From Lichenostomus cassidix (lineage: Eukaryota > Chordata > Aves > Passeriformes > Meliphagidae): a stretch of DNA of 64,000 nt. The notes under the pieces are model-generated. The model was not told the origin of the DNA. It was given only the letters and a program-made list of their open reading frames with translations, and did no database searches. The stretch spans positions 15,844,324-15,908,323 of the forward strand of contig CM039182.1 of NCBI GenBank assembly GCA_008360975.2, in the 5' to 3' direction. Position numbers and translations under genes: made by a program. Position 1 is the stretch's first letter; every line of letters begins with the position of its first letter. Of the stretch, positions 52,812 to 63,235 are shown one piece after another.

Positions 52812-53645
52812 TAGAGTCATAAAGGAGTTTGAATTGGAAAGGATGTTTTAAAGGTCATCTAGTCCAACCCCCCTGCAATGAGCAGGGGCATCTTCAACAT
52901 GATCTGGTTCCTCAGAATCCAGTCCAGGCTGACCAAGGATGTTTCCAGGGATGGGGCATCTACCAGCTCTCTGGGCAACCTGCTCCAGTGTTTTACCACC
53001 CTCATTGTAAAAAATTAAGTCAACTGTCTTTTAGTTTAGAATCATTATTGATTGTCCTATATCAAAGACCCTGCTAAAATGGTTGTCCCTTTCACTATTC
53101 CAGGTCCCCTTCTCCATGGATCCATCTCTTCTCAAAGCTAAACAACCCCATCTGTCTCCATATGTCTTCATAGGAGAGGTACTCCAACCCTCTGATCATC
53201 TTTGTGGCCTCTTCTAGACTCACTCCAGTGGGTCCATGTACTTCCTTTAGTGGGGACCCCAGAGATGGATGCAGTACTCCAGGTGGAGTAGAGGGACAGA
53301 ATCAGCTCCGATGACCTGGTGGCTGTGATTCTTTTGATGCAGACCAGAATACAATTTTCATTCTGGGCTTCAAGCACATATTGCTGGGTCATGTGCAGCC
53401 TCTCATCCCCCAGTGTACCCTGAATTTGGTCTCAGCAGGCCTGCCCTCATTCTCTTCATCTCCCAGCCTGTATTGATACCAGGGGTTTCCCCAACCCATG
53501 AGCAGGACTTTGCACTTGGCCTTGTTGAACTTCATGAGGTTTCCATTTCTTGTGGTTGTCCAGTTCCCTCTAAATGGCATCCTGTCCCTCAGGCACGTCA
53601 CCTGCACCACTCAGTTCAATGTGATCTGTAAACTTGCTCAATTTG
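52812..53645 (-). mobile_element. CR1 LINE fragment at the 3' edge of PKS copy B
   Basis: Minus-oriented CR1 3' region. The plus strand starts ATAGAGTCATAAAGGAGTTTG, continues TCATCTAGTCCAACCCCCC, and at its right end carries ORF2-tail sequence, ending near 53645. It abuts the point where A/B homology stops (A about 20760-20800, B about 53650-53690). Confidence 0.85.
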
Positions 53646-53926
53646 ATAATATTTAAAAAAAATACATAAAGAATACACAAATGCTAAAATCTTATGCTGC
53701 TTTACAAGTATATCCTTGATGTAGAGGTGCAAACAATAAGTCAAAAAAATGACTGAAATTAACACAGCTAGCAGAATGATGACACAAGAACCTGGTGTGG
53801 GATTTTTCTGAGTTAATGCAGAAGAGTAGATTCAGCATCACCAGATGTTCTGCAATGACATATTCTGAGATGCTGCAAAGGGTCTGAGTATTGTCAAAGT
53901 TGCACAATTCCTGATTGAGAAGATTC
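53646..53926 (-). other. 3' flank / 3' UTR start of PKS copy B
   Basis: Homologous to the segment 3' of copy A (about 20780-21044) with small indels. One breaks the read-on frame near 53806. The homology ends at the CR1 fragment. I find no AATAAA on the minus strand in this stretch, so the transcript end must lie within or beyond the CR1. Confidence 0.6.
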
Positions 53927-56900
53927 CTATAGCAAGGTATCATTTTCTGCACTTTCAACTGCAGCATTCTTGTTTTCAACTATTCCATTTGCATTGCTTG
54001 TTTCTTCTAAAACTACCACTAAACTTGACAGAGTGGTGTGAGGATCAAGCAGTTTCAGAAGAGGGATGTCCACCTTTCTCTCTTGAAAGACACGGTTCTG
54101 GATGGTCATAGCTAACATAGAGTCTATGCCCAAAGACGAAAGCGGGGTATTCATGGTTAGCTCATCTGGGGTCACTCCTGTGAGGTCACTCACCAGTGAG
54201 GTGATGTAGTCCTCAGATTTGAGAAAGGCAGCATCCGGGACTTGAGTTTCCTCAGGGGTTTCAATCTTGTTCCTGAACTCTTCTAACATAAGTGACATAA
54301 AACGACTTTTGAGGGAAATGATCCGAGTGAAAACATGATGAGACAAAGCTTGAAAGTTCAATTTGACAACAGCTTGCTGCGAGTTGTTTATAAGTAAGGT
54401 CTTCCTGAGATACTCATGAATTTCATGCACCTGCAGAATGTCTATGCCCTTGGATCCCAGAATGCTCTGAATGTGGTTTTGATTGAGCAGAATGCCAAGG
54501 TTCAAAGCACCCCAGTTAATGGCCTGGCTGGAAAGGCCACAGTTCCTCCTGTAGAGGCAGAAAACATCCAGGAAAGAGTTTGCAGCTGCATAGTTAGTCT
54601 GGGTGGCATTGCCTAGAAAGGAAGTAACCGAGGAGTAGCACACAAAGTAGTCAAGCTCTTGGCCTCTGGTAGCCCAGTGAAGATTTAAGGTCCCTGCTAC
54701 TTTTGGGCTCAGCACTCTGTGAAAGTCAGCCAACTTCAGCACTTCAAGGTGGCCATCGTGTAAAGCAACAGCACTTTGGAATACGCCTTTGATCGGACTC
54801 CCTGCAAAGGTGTTTGCAATGGACTGGAAAGCTTTCTCAACATCACTGCTCAAAGTCACATCACACTGCACAGACACTACTTTGCTCCCTTTGTAATGCT
54901 CCTGCAGAGCCCTCATCTCTTCCTGCTTCTCACTGCTGGGAATCCTCCTGGAGAGTATTGCAATACACCCTCCTCCATTCTCAGCTATGAATTTCACTGT
55001 TTCAAAGCCAAGTCCAGTGAGTCCCCCAACTACTACATAAACAGCATTCTGCTTAAACAGCTGCTTCTGGGGCTCGTACAATGGGATATCTGAAAGCACA
55101 CCGATGTCCTTCTGCCTTCCCAGGACAGCAAGGGGGACAGAAGTGCAGGTAAAATAGGACATCACAGAGTTTAGCCCTTCAAAGGTCTCCCTCTGCTGAA
55201 AAACAGAACCTGAGCGATGTCTAAACTGTTTCATATCCATGGAACTGACCCAGGCATGTACATTCTTCTGCAATTCCTTTAGATGTGCTTTCTGGAAAAG
55301 GCTGGCAACAACAAGAATATGAAAACTGATGTTTTCATTATCAATTTCACAGACATTTTGGATACATTCAGACTGTTGATTGCCACACACAATCACCACA
55401 TCTTTAAGAAAGTACATGTGGGCCAGATCCTCCTGAGACAGTCTGTTGACTGGAGGAAGAACAACAAGGGCATTGCACAGCTTTATATACTGGAACATGT
55501 TAGGAGTGGGCTTTGCAAGGACTGTTCTCCAACCCATCTCCTCTGCTGCCGCAGAAAGAACATGGCACAAAACTGATGATGGCTCTGTCGTAATAATGCC
55601 CAACATTCTGCCATGTTTCCCTTTGGGTAACCTCTGAGTGAAGATTTCCCATGCAATGATGAAGTATGACACACAAGGGACATTCTGGAGGAATGGGAAT
55701 TTCTTGACATTGAAACAAACTGTTCCTGGAATCTGAACTCTGGATGAGGCAGCAGTGGGATAACATGAAACCACATGATCTCCCACTTTCACTCTTTTCA
55801 CATCAATGCCTGTTGCTGTAACTGTGCCACTGAAATCAAGAGCTAAAAGTCTGTGTTTGTCTCCAGCTTGGGAGTTCCAATACAGTGTATTACCAAAGTT
55901 GCAGCTAGAAACACTAATGGGAAAATAATCTTCTGAGTGGAGACAAATTTTATCCACTTGAATTTCAACACTCTGTTTGTCAAGCTGAGTAGCAGTGCCA
56001 GTGGATAATTCCCCAGACAAGTCTTTTGCTATGTATGGATCAGAAGTGTACAAAGTGAATGTTTGTGATTTCTGGAGAGATCTCATGGGTTGGATGTAAT
56101 CTGTGTCTACAAAAGGTGTGTGTCTGATTTCAGACACATATATTCTTCCCAGGCTGATGCAAACTTCTGGGTAGTCGCCTCCTTTGTATTTGACAAGAAC
56201 ATCTGCTAACACTGAGATGTCCAGGGAACTGGAAGAGCTGAGGTCAATCAGCTGAAATGTGATTCCTGGAACTTCAACAATACAAGTTCTGGTCATGCCA
56301 TACAATGCAAACCCACAGTTAACATGGTCCACATAGCTCCCTGTCGTTCTATAGGTGATCACTCTGACAGAACAGCGGGATGCCTTCTCTCTTAATGCCA
56401 CCACTACCTGGCGATAGGCTTCGCAGCACTTTGCCAGCTGATCTACTGCTTTCCCTGGGAAATCTTCATTTAACTTTTGAATTCCCCACAGGAAGAGGAT
56501 TTCATCATAATCCTCAACCTCTGCTCTCATTTTATTCTGTGTGTCACCTTCCAAAAGAGATTCCCAATCTTCATACATTACATATCTCGAACCAGGATGC
56601 AAGTATTTTTTGAGCTGCTCAGATATCCCAAATTTGTCTGCAAACACAAGGAATCTGGGCTTAACCCCCAAATGTACAATTGTCTGTGAAAGAGAGACTT
56701 CTTTCCACCTGTTTTCAAACAGGAACTCATTGTCTCTGGAAGATGCTTCCTTCATGAAAGTGATGGCAACACGCTTGAGCTCAGCCAAAACAGAGCCATG
56801 CTTGTCCACAAAGCATCCACACACCTCAAGGCAGTTCCCAGTGGACTTGCTCATTCTCATGTATATCATCATTTCTTCTTCCAAGGGTCGGAGCACCACC

Positions 56901-59485
56901 AGGCTGCCTATCCCTGAAGGAAAGCCTGTTCTGGACTGGAGTGTCCTTGAAGTCAAGTCAGTTGACATCTGCAGAAAACAGTCAAGCAGCACTGGGTGGA
57001 TACAGTAGCTGTACATCTCTCTGACGGTTTCCTGATTCACCTTTATGCTTGTTATAGCTTCCTTTAGCTCCTGGCAATAATGCACATCACTGAGCTGCCT
57101 GAACATGGAGCCATACTGAAAGCCAACATGAGACAGGGCTTCATAAACCTCCTCTCTGCTAATCACTGACCTGCATCTTCGATAGATGGCTTCGAAGGAG
57201 ATGCTGCTTTCTTCCACCACACCTTCAAGCCCCTTTGCCACTTGGCCAGCAGCATAAACTGCATTGGAGGAAGAGACAACCTCAAAGCTTGTCATGGCTT
57301 TTTGTGGACTCAGTTTGATATTCAGCACTTGGGAACTCTGTGTGAGAACACATGGCGCAGAAAAACTGATACTCAGCTGGCAAGTACTCAGAGGCACTTT
57401 AGGTCTGGAGCTGCTCATCACAGAGGCCAGAGCAAGCTCCACATAGAAAGCTCCAGGGACTAAGGCCACCCCATTGTTCTTGTGTTCATACAAGTAGGGT
57501 GTCGTTTCCTGAGACACCAGGCAGCCAAACTCCACTTTGTCACTGTTTATGCCATAAATCAAAGGATGACTGGCACTGACACCTCTTTGGTTTGCCTGTC
57601 GATGAATATCCAGACTGGACATGAGTTTCTGGCGATCAAACTGATACCGTGGAATGGCCACTGGAACACTTTGGTACCCGTTATAGAAGTGCTGCCAGTT
57701 GGGATTATATCCCAGTTCAAACAGATTTCCTACCAGGGTCAGGAGCGTCTGATATTCTGCATCAGATTGCAAAGAGGAGAACACCTTTGTGCCTTTTCCC
57801 AGTGTTTCCTTTATGCTCCTTTGCAATGCTCGGTGAGGACTTATTTCCACAAACACCACGTTGTCCCTGTCTCTGGCTGCACTTTGGATGGCCCTCGTGA
57901 AAGCAACAGGCTCTCGAGTATGCCGTGCCCAGAATTTGCCCTGAGCAAAGTCATTTTCAGATGCAGCCATCCCAGTCAGTGTTGAAATCACTTCAATTTC
58001 CCCCTTCTGCTTTTCTAAAGGCTCTATCTGCTCCTCCAGCTCCCCAAGTATCACATCCATGCTGGGGCTATGATACGCAGCTGGAACATTTAAAACATGA
58101 AGAAAGATATTTCTCTGTCTGAAAGCTTCAGCTAACTCTCTCTGGACAGCTTCCACAGCATCTACACTCCCAGACAGGGTGCAGGAAATGGGGCTGTTGA
58201 AAGCAGCAATGCACACCTTTCCTGAGTAGGGATGCAGGCGTTCAGCAATCTCCTGAACAGGGATGTTTCCAACCACCAACATTCTGCCGCTGGCTGTCTT
58301 TGCCTGCAGCCTGCTCCGGTGATAAATCACTTTGACTGCATCTGCCAGGGAAAGGTACCCAGCAATATGAGCAGCAGCAACTTCCCCCACTGAGGCACCA
58401 ACAACACTAATGGGCTGAATACCCCAGTGCTTCAGGAGGGAAGCTATGGCAACCTGCAGGGCAAACAGCAAGGGCTGGGAAAGCTCTGGATTCAGCAAGT
58501 CCTTTGGGCTATGATTTCTTGCCGGCAGAAGGCTGATGGCAGTGTGCTGCTGAAAAAGGTCTTCTATTTCTTTACACTTGTCTCTGAACACTGGCTCTGA
58601 GCTGAGCAGGGCCTCACTGAACTCCTTCAGCGTTACACCATTGCCACAGAACACAAACACCAGCTGGGGTTCTGCCTTTGACATGGCAGGTTCAGTGCTC
58701 ACTGCCACCTTCAGCTCTTGCTGCAGGTGTTGGAGGGAATTTGTGACAAATGCTTTTCGGTACCTGTTGTTGGCATGGCTCCTCCTGCAGGCAGAAGTAT
58801 AGGCCAGGCTTGGGAGAGTTATGGAGTTTCTTGTGCTCAGCTGCTCGGCTGTATCAGCCATTGTCATCTGAAGTGACTTACGCGATGCGGCTGACAGCAG
58901 AACTAATTCCAGGGGCTTCTTAAAGGCAGGAAGAGGCTCTGGCTGCTTCACCTGCCTGACTACAACATGAGCATTGGTTCCTCCAAATCCAAAGCAGTTG
59001 ATGCCAGCTACCCTTCCGTACTCACTGGATTCTTCCCACGGCTCTACAGCTGTGGCAACGGCAAGGTTTAATTTCTCTGTATCAATGCTGCTCATCTCCT
59101 TTGAGTAATGCAAGGATGGAACAATCTTTCCATGATGCATCATCAGGAGCACTTTGATTAACCCGGCTGCTCCAGCAGCCGATTCCGTGTGCCCAATATT
59201 TCCTTTCACTGAACCGATTTTCAGAATGGAAACTCGGGAAGACCTGTTTTTGCTAATGACACTGCCCAGGCTTTCAGCTTCTGTAGGATCTCCAGCAGCA
59301 GTTCCTGTGCCATGGGCTTCAATGTACTGCACAACTGAGGGATCCACACGACTTTCATAAATGCTGCGCAGTAACTTCTCTTGCTCTATTTGAGATGGTC
59401 TTGTGATCGGAGTCGTGGACCTGCCATTCTGATTTACTGCACTGATGTTTATCACACCCCAGATTTTGCTGTAGTCTTCCTTTGC
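53927..59485 (-). CDS. PKS copy B, exon 6 (KS C-terminus to ACP)
   Basis: 5,559-bp exon, exactly the length of its copy A counterpart at a constant offset of 32,882 bp. The upstream intron is only 286 bp (59486-59771) because the CR1 found in A is absent. Substitutions against A are concentrated in short clusters at 58394-58408, 56957-56965, 56333-56352 and 54318-54334. Confidence 0.95.
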   Translation of the reverse strand, partial: AKEDYSKIWGVINISAVNQNGRSTTPITRPSQIEQEKLLRSIYESRVDPSVVQYIEAHGTGTAAGDPTEAESLGSVISKNRSSRVSILKIGSVKGNIGHTESAAGAAGLIKVLLMMHHGKIVPSLHYSKEMSSIDTEKLNLAVATAVEPWEESSEYGRVAGINCFGFGGTNAHVVVRQVKQPEPLPAFKKPLELVLLSAASRKSLQMTMADTAEQLSTRNSITLPSLAYTSACRRSHANNRYRKAFVTNSLQHLQQELKVAVSTEPAMSKAEPQLVFVFCGNGVTLKEFSEALLSSEPVFRDKCKEIEDLFQQHTAISLLPARNHSPKDLLNPELSQPLLFALQVAIASLLKHWGIQPISVVGASVGEVAAAHIAGYLSLADAVKVIYHRSRLQAKTASGRMLVVGNIPVQEIAERLHPYSGKVCIAAFNSPISCTLSGSVDAVEAVQRELAEAFRQRNIFLHVLNVPAAYHSPSMDVILGELEEQIEPLEKQKGEIEVISTLTGMAASENDFAQGKFWARHTREPVAFTRAIQSAARDRDNVVFVEISPHRALQRSIKETLGKGTKVFSSLQSDAEYQTLLTLVGNLFELGYNPNWQHFYNGYQSVPVAIPRYQFDRQKLMSSLDIHRQANQRGVSASHPLIYGINSDKVEFGCLVSQETTPYLYEHKNNGVALVPGAFYVELALASVMSSSRPKVPLSTCQLSISFSAPCVLTQSSQVLNIKLSPQKAMTSFEVVSSSNAVYAAGQVAKGLEGVVEESSISFEAIYRRCRSVISREEVYEALSHVGFQYGSMFRQLSDVHYCQELKEAITSIKVNQETVREMYSYCIHPVLLDCFLQMSTDLTSRTLQSRTGFPSGIGSLVVLRPLEEEMMIYMRMSKSTGNCLEVCGCFVDKHGSVLAELKRVAITFMKEASSRDNEFLFENRWKEVSLSQTIVHLGVKPRFLVFADKFGISEQLKKYLHPGSRYVMYEDWESLLEGDTQNKMRAEVEDYDEILFLWGIQKLNEDFPGKAVDQLAKCCEAYRQVVVALREKASRCSVRVITYRTTGSYVDHVNCGFALYGMTRTCIVEVPGITFQLIDLSSSSSLDISVLADVLVKYKGGDYPEVCISLGRIYVSEIRHTPFVDTDYIQPMRSLQKSQTFTLYTSDPYIAKDLSGELSTGTATQLDKQSVEIQVDKICLHSEDYFPISVSSCNFGNTLYWNSQAGDKHRLLALDFSGTVTATGIDVKRVKVGDHVVSCYPTAASSRVQIPGTVCFNVKKFPFLQNVPCVSYFIIAWEIFTQRLPKGKHGRMLGIITTEPSSVLCHVLSAAAEEMGWRTVLAKPTPNMFQYIKLCNALVVLPPVNRLSQEDLAHMYFLKDVVIVCGNQQSECIQNVCEIDNENISFHILVVASLFQKAHLKELQKNVHAWVSSMDMKQFRHRSGSVFQQRETFEGLNSVMSYFTCTSVPLAVLGRQKDIGVLSDIPLYEPQKQLFKQNAVYVVVGGLTGLGFETVKFIAENGGGCIAILSRRIPSSEKQEEMRALQEHYKGSKVVSVQCDVTLSSDVEKAFQSIANTFAGSPIKGVFQSAVALHDGHLEVLKLADFHRVLSPKVAGTLNLHWATRGQELDYFVCYSSVTSFLGNATQTNYAAANSFLDVFCLYRRNCGLSSQAINWGALNLGILLNQNHIQSILGSKGIDILQVHEIHEYLRKTLLINNSQQAVVKLNFQALSHHVFTRIISLKSRFMSLMLEEFRNKIETPEETQVPDAAFLKSEDYITSLVSDLTGVTPDELTMNTPLSSLGIDSMLAMTIQNRVFQERKVDIPLLKLLDPHTTLSSLVVVLEETSNANGIVENKNAAVESAENDTLL

Positions 59486-62400
59486 CTGTTCCATGAAAAG
59501 TTAAATTGTCTTTAATAAACTCATGCTTTCTCTGTAGAGGAGACAACAGAACAGCACAAGAAAGCCAAGAAATAACAGAATACGATGCTGATGTTTAAGT
59601 GTGGGATCCTTTTCCTATACTTGGGGAAATGCATAAATTCTTAAGAAATGCTTCATTAATATTATGATTGAATTGGAAAATCATTGCTGGAAAAGTCATT
59701 ATTAGAGCTGAAGACACAAAATTCAGGCAAGTAACCAGTCTTATTTTACGCTGCCTCACAAGCTCTCTTACCTTTCTCAGTGGTTTGAGGAAAACAACAC
59801 CACAGCCTTCTCCCCTTCCATAGCCATCTGCTTTCTTGGAAAAGGGTTTGCTTATTCCCTCCGGAGAGATCATTTTTGCTTTACTGAGAGATACAAAGGT
59901 GCGGGGATCGATGATGCAGTTCACCCCACCACAGATTGCTGCCTCACAGTCTCCTGGAGACAAACAGAAACATACTCATGCTGAGAGGACCCTGGTGATA
60001 GACAGAAACAATCAGCAATGCTGATCTCGTTGTCCAGCACCTCTTCTGTCCCCTTACCTGCTTTAATGGCTCGCAAGGCGTAATGCAGAGCAAAAAGAAA
60101 AGATGAACACGCAGTGTCAACAGTCAGGGATGGTCCAGTGAGATTAAATGTGAAAGAGACCCTGTTAGCAGCAATGCACATTGCTGTTCCAGTACCATCA
60201 TAATGATTTATTTCACTCACTGCTCTGCTGGTTATGATTTCATAGTCTCGATTCATGAGACCTGTAAAACATCAGATATATGTCAAGTTAACCCAAGCCA
60301 ACCACAGTGATGTACATTGCTAAACCTGATGGAAGGTTTTTGTGTTCAGTGTTAAGAGGAAACCACGTAGCATCTGTGCTCCTATCATGAAACTTTGCTT
60401 CAACCCAAATCAAAAGCAAAACTCACTGCAGTTTCCCTGGGACCCAACTTACACAAACATATCTAACACTTGAAATTCCTACCTGCCCAGGAAATGGCAG
60501 GCCTTTCCTGATGGCTTAGCTCACTATATGATGCAGCTCCGATCTCCGTAGCCTGCTGTGACCCCTTTATCTCAGTTTGAGACTGGTTGGTTTAGTTTTG
60601 CCATGAGAATACTTAGCAACATGTTACAAACAGGGAAGCTCAGACATAAATGTAGAAGACATTAGCTTCAGTCCCACATATGTACCGAGTTAAGATCACA
60701 GCACAAAATACATCCATTTCTATTTCTATTTCTATTTCTATTTCTATTTCTATTTCTATTTCTATTTCTATTATTTCTATTTCTATTTCTGTTTATCATT
60801 TTCTTTCACACTGTGAGCCAGAAGGAAATGGTAAAGAAGAACAGGACCTGTGAGAGCAGTCATGTCCTCTTTCTGGGATCATTGTGCTTGAAATACCAAT
60901 ATTTAAATACTTGTGGATCCCCAAGTCCAAGAGAACATGTGGAAAATGTGGTACTTCTATTCAGAGAGCAAGGAATAGTGCCCTCTATGGAAGAAGAGTA
61001 TCTCTCAGACTAAAAGGTAATCTAAAGCATTTCCTCCTATAGCTACATCAGCCTAATTACCCCAGAAAGCTCCTCTTTAAAGAGACACAGATTACACCAG
61101 CAGTAATGTGCTCTTATTCTAGTATTGTCTTTTAAATATCTTTCAACAGCACGTGGCATCAACTCCTCCATAACTTTTCTGGTCCTGACAAAAGCGGTTG
61201 GACAAGCGCACCTTGATACCGTTTTAAAGCCTACAAGAGGATTTCTGGTAGTTTAAAAGGATATTAACCCCCACAACACCTTGACCAAAGTTATCCTGGA
61301 AAAGAGTATACTGGAGAAAAGTGTAGGCCTGTGTAGAAGATAAGAGGCTGATATGTACATGTCAAACACTGATAGCTGGAGAGCTGTGGAGCCAACCAAA
61401 GATGGTTGGTAACAGTCATGAATTGTCAAAAGAGCAAGAGGAGAAGGGAGCCATGCAGAGGTAGGACAGCACTCTCCCAGGATAAACATCCTTGTTCTCC
61501 TCCACAGAGACACAACCACAGAATCACACAATCTATTAGGTTGGAAAAGACCACTGAGATCATCCAGTCCACTCTGTGGCCAAACACCACCTTGTCAACT
61601 AGATCTAAATAACACATCCAGTCTTTCCTTAAACACCTCCAGTGATGGTGACTCCAACACCTCTCTGGGCAAATGATTCCCACATTCAGTCACCCTTTCT
61701 GTGAACAATTTTTCCCTCATGTCCAAACTGAATGTCCCCTGGCACAGCCTGAGGCCATGGCCTCTCATCCTGTCTCTAGTTGTTTGCAAGAAGAAGTTGA
61801 CCCCACATCATTACAGCCTGCTTTCAGGCAGTTGTAGAGAGTCATAAAATCACCCCTGAGCCTCCTGGTCTCAGGCTAAATATCGCCAGCTCCCTCAGCT
61901 GCTCTTTATAGAACTTGTACTCCAGAACCTTTCCTTGCTCTGCTGCCCTTCTCTGGACTTACTCCAGCACATCAGTGTCTCCTTCCTGAATTGATGGGCC
62001 CAGAAGTGGACACAGGACTTGAATTGTGACCTCACCAGTGCCAAATACAGGGGAAGAATCACTGCCCTGCTCCTGTGGTCACACTATTGCTGATCCAGGC
62101 CAGGATGCCATTGGCCTTCTTGGCCACCTGGGCACTCACTGGCTCATGTTCAGCTGCTGTCCACCAGTACCCCCAGGTCCTTTTCCACTGGGCCACTTTC
62201 CAACCACTCTGCCTCCATCAACAAACAAAAGAAAGCATCAGCAGAGAAGTGGAATGAAATGTTGACCCAAGGTCAATCTGGGGAGGGAAGGATTAAGAGC
62301 ACCCAAGACCTCCAAAGCCTCTGACACATTTCCAGAAAGGTCTGAAAGAAGGGACTGGACATGATAACTAAGTTGCATAGAAAGAGAGAAACCTGTCTTC

Positions 62401-63235
62401 AGGGTAGAGAAACCTATCTACAAAAAGGTACCCCTAACAAACCTCGGGGTCACCTGCAGGACCCTGGACATCCAATTGGACGGACCAACACTGGAACCTG
62501 GACTGGTGATCTCTTTTTCTCTCTTTTTCTCTTTCTCTCTCCCCTTCTTCAGTTCATCTCTTTCTATCTCTTTTTCCTTCCGCCCTACATTTTAATCCAA
62601 AACGCACTGCCATGTGCTGATATAGCAGGTCAGGGACTAACATTCCAATTTCAATGACAAAGGAGTTATTTACTAATAAAACTTGGTGATATTTGCAGAC
62701 ATGACCAATTAAACATTTTGGGTGTTCCCTTCCCCTTAGGGATGGACCATCACAGCCTGGCTTGGGAGTATCTTTCCCAAGAAGGGTTGGGCTGGGGCGG
62801 CAGTTTTAACTGTTCCCTGCTTAACTTCAGTACCGGAACACAGGAAGTAAAGCACCAAAAAGAGATACAGGAATTGCATCATGAATTTGAAGAGTAGCCT
62901 GGTCATTCTCACCAAATGTAACCGGAAGTGCCATAGCACCTTAGCCTTAGATCTCCAGTCTAGATACCTACCAGTCTAGATCCAGCCTAGATATCTGTAG
63001 AAAGTTTCTGAAGGAGTGCTCCAATCTTTGTGCAGTTTAAACACACTTTCTTTGCCATGAAATTTTCCTCTTACCAACAAAAACACCTGTTTTGGTGCCA
63101 CTGACAGATTCTACAGGAGCTCCTGCATCCTCCAGGGCTTTGTATGTGCACTCTATCAGTAACTTCTGCTGCGGATCCATGCGTTCAGCTTCCATATTAT
63201 TAATCCCAAACAGGTGGTTGTCAAATGCATTAAAT
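53927..63235 (-). CDS. Iterative type I polyketide synthase, copy B (5' end beyond window)
   Basis: Second PKS gene in the same orientation as copy A. Visible coding exons are 63235-63075, 60261-60058, 59953-59772 and 59485-53927. They match A exons 3-6 base for base in length and phase and encode residues 73-2106 in A numbering. Exons 1-2 should begin about 190 bp past the window end. The large exon aligns to A with no indel. I count about 32 differences in 1,852 residues there, plus five in exons 3-4 and none in exon 5. KS Cys177/His312/His353, AT Arg644 and His726, DH His922/Asp1089, KR Tyr1886 and ACP Ser2043 are all kept. The AT elbow reads GASVG where A has GHSVG, and nearby residues change too (PIAAV to PISVV). 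No frame break, so it looks functional, perhaps with altered loading. No thioesterase. It ends tail-to-tail with the PTCHD3-like gene. Confidence 0.95.
60716..60790. repeat. (TTTCTA)n hexamer array, copy B intron 4 only
   Basis: About 12 TTTCTA units with one 3-nt interruption near 60770. Copy A at the same place (about 31228-31246) has only one TTTCTA followed by a T run, so the array expanded in B after the duplication. Confidence 0.92.
61511..62215 (-). mobile_element. CR1 LINE fragment in intron 4 of PKS copy B
   Basis: Counterpart of the copy A fragment at 31961-32665, with the same orientation, ends and truncation. It was therefore duplicated together with the gene and can serve as a neutral clock for A/B divergence. 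Confidence 0.88.
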
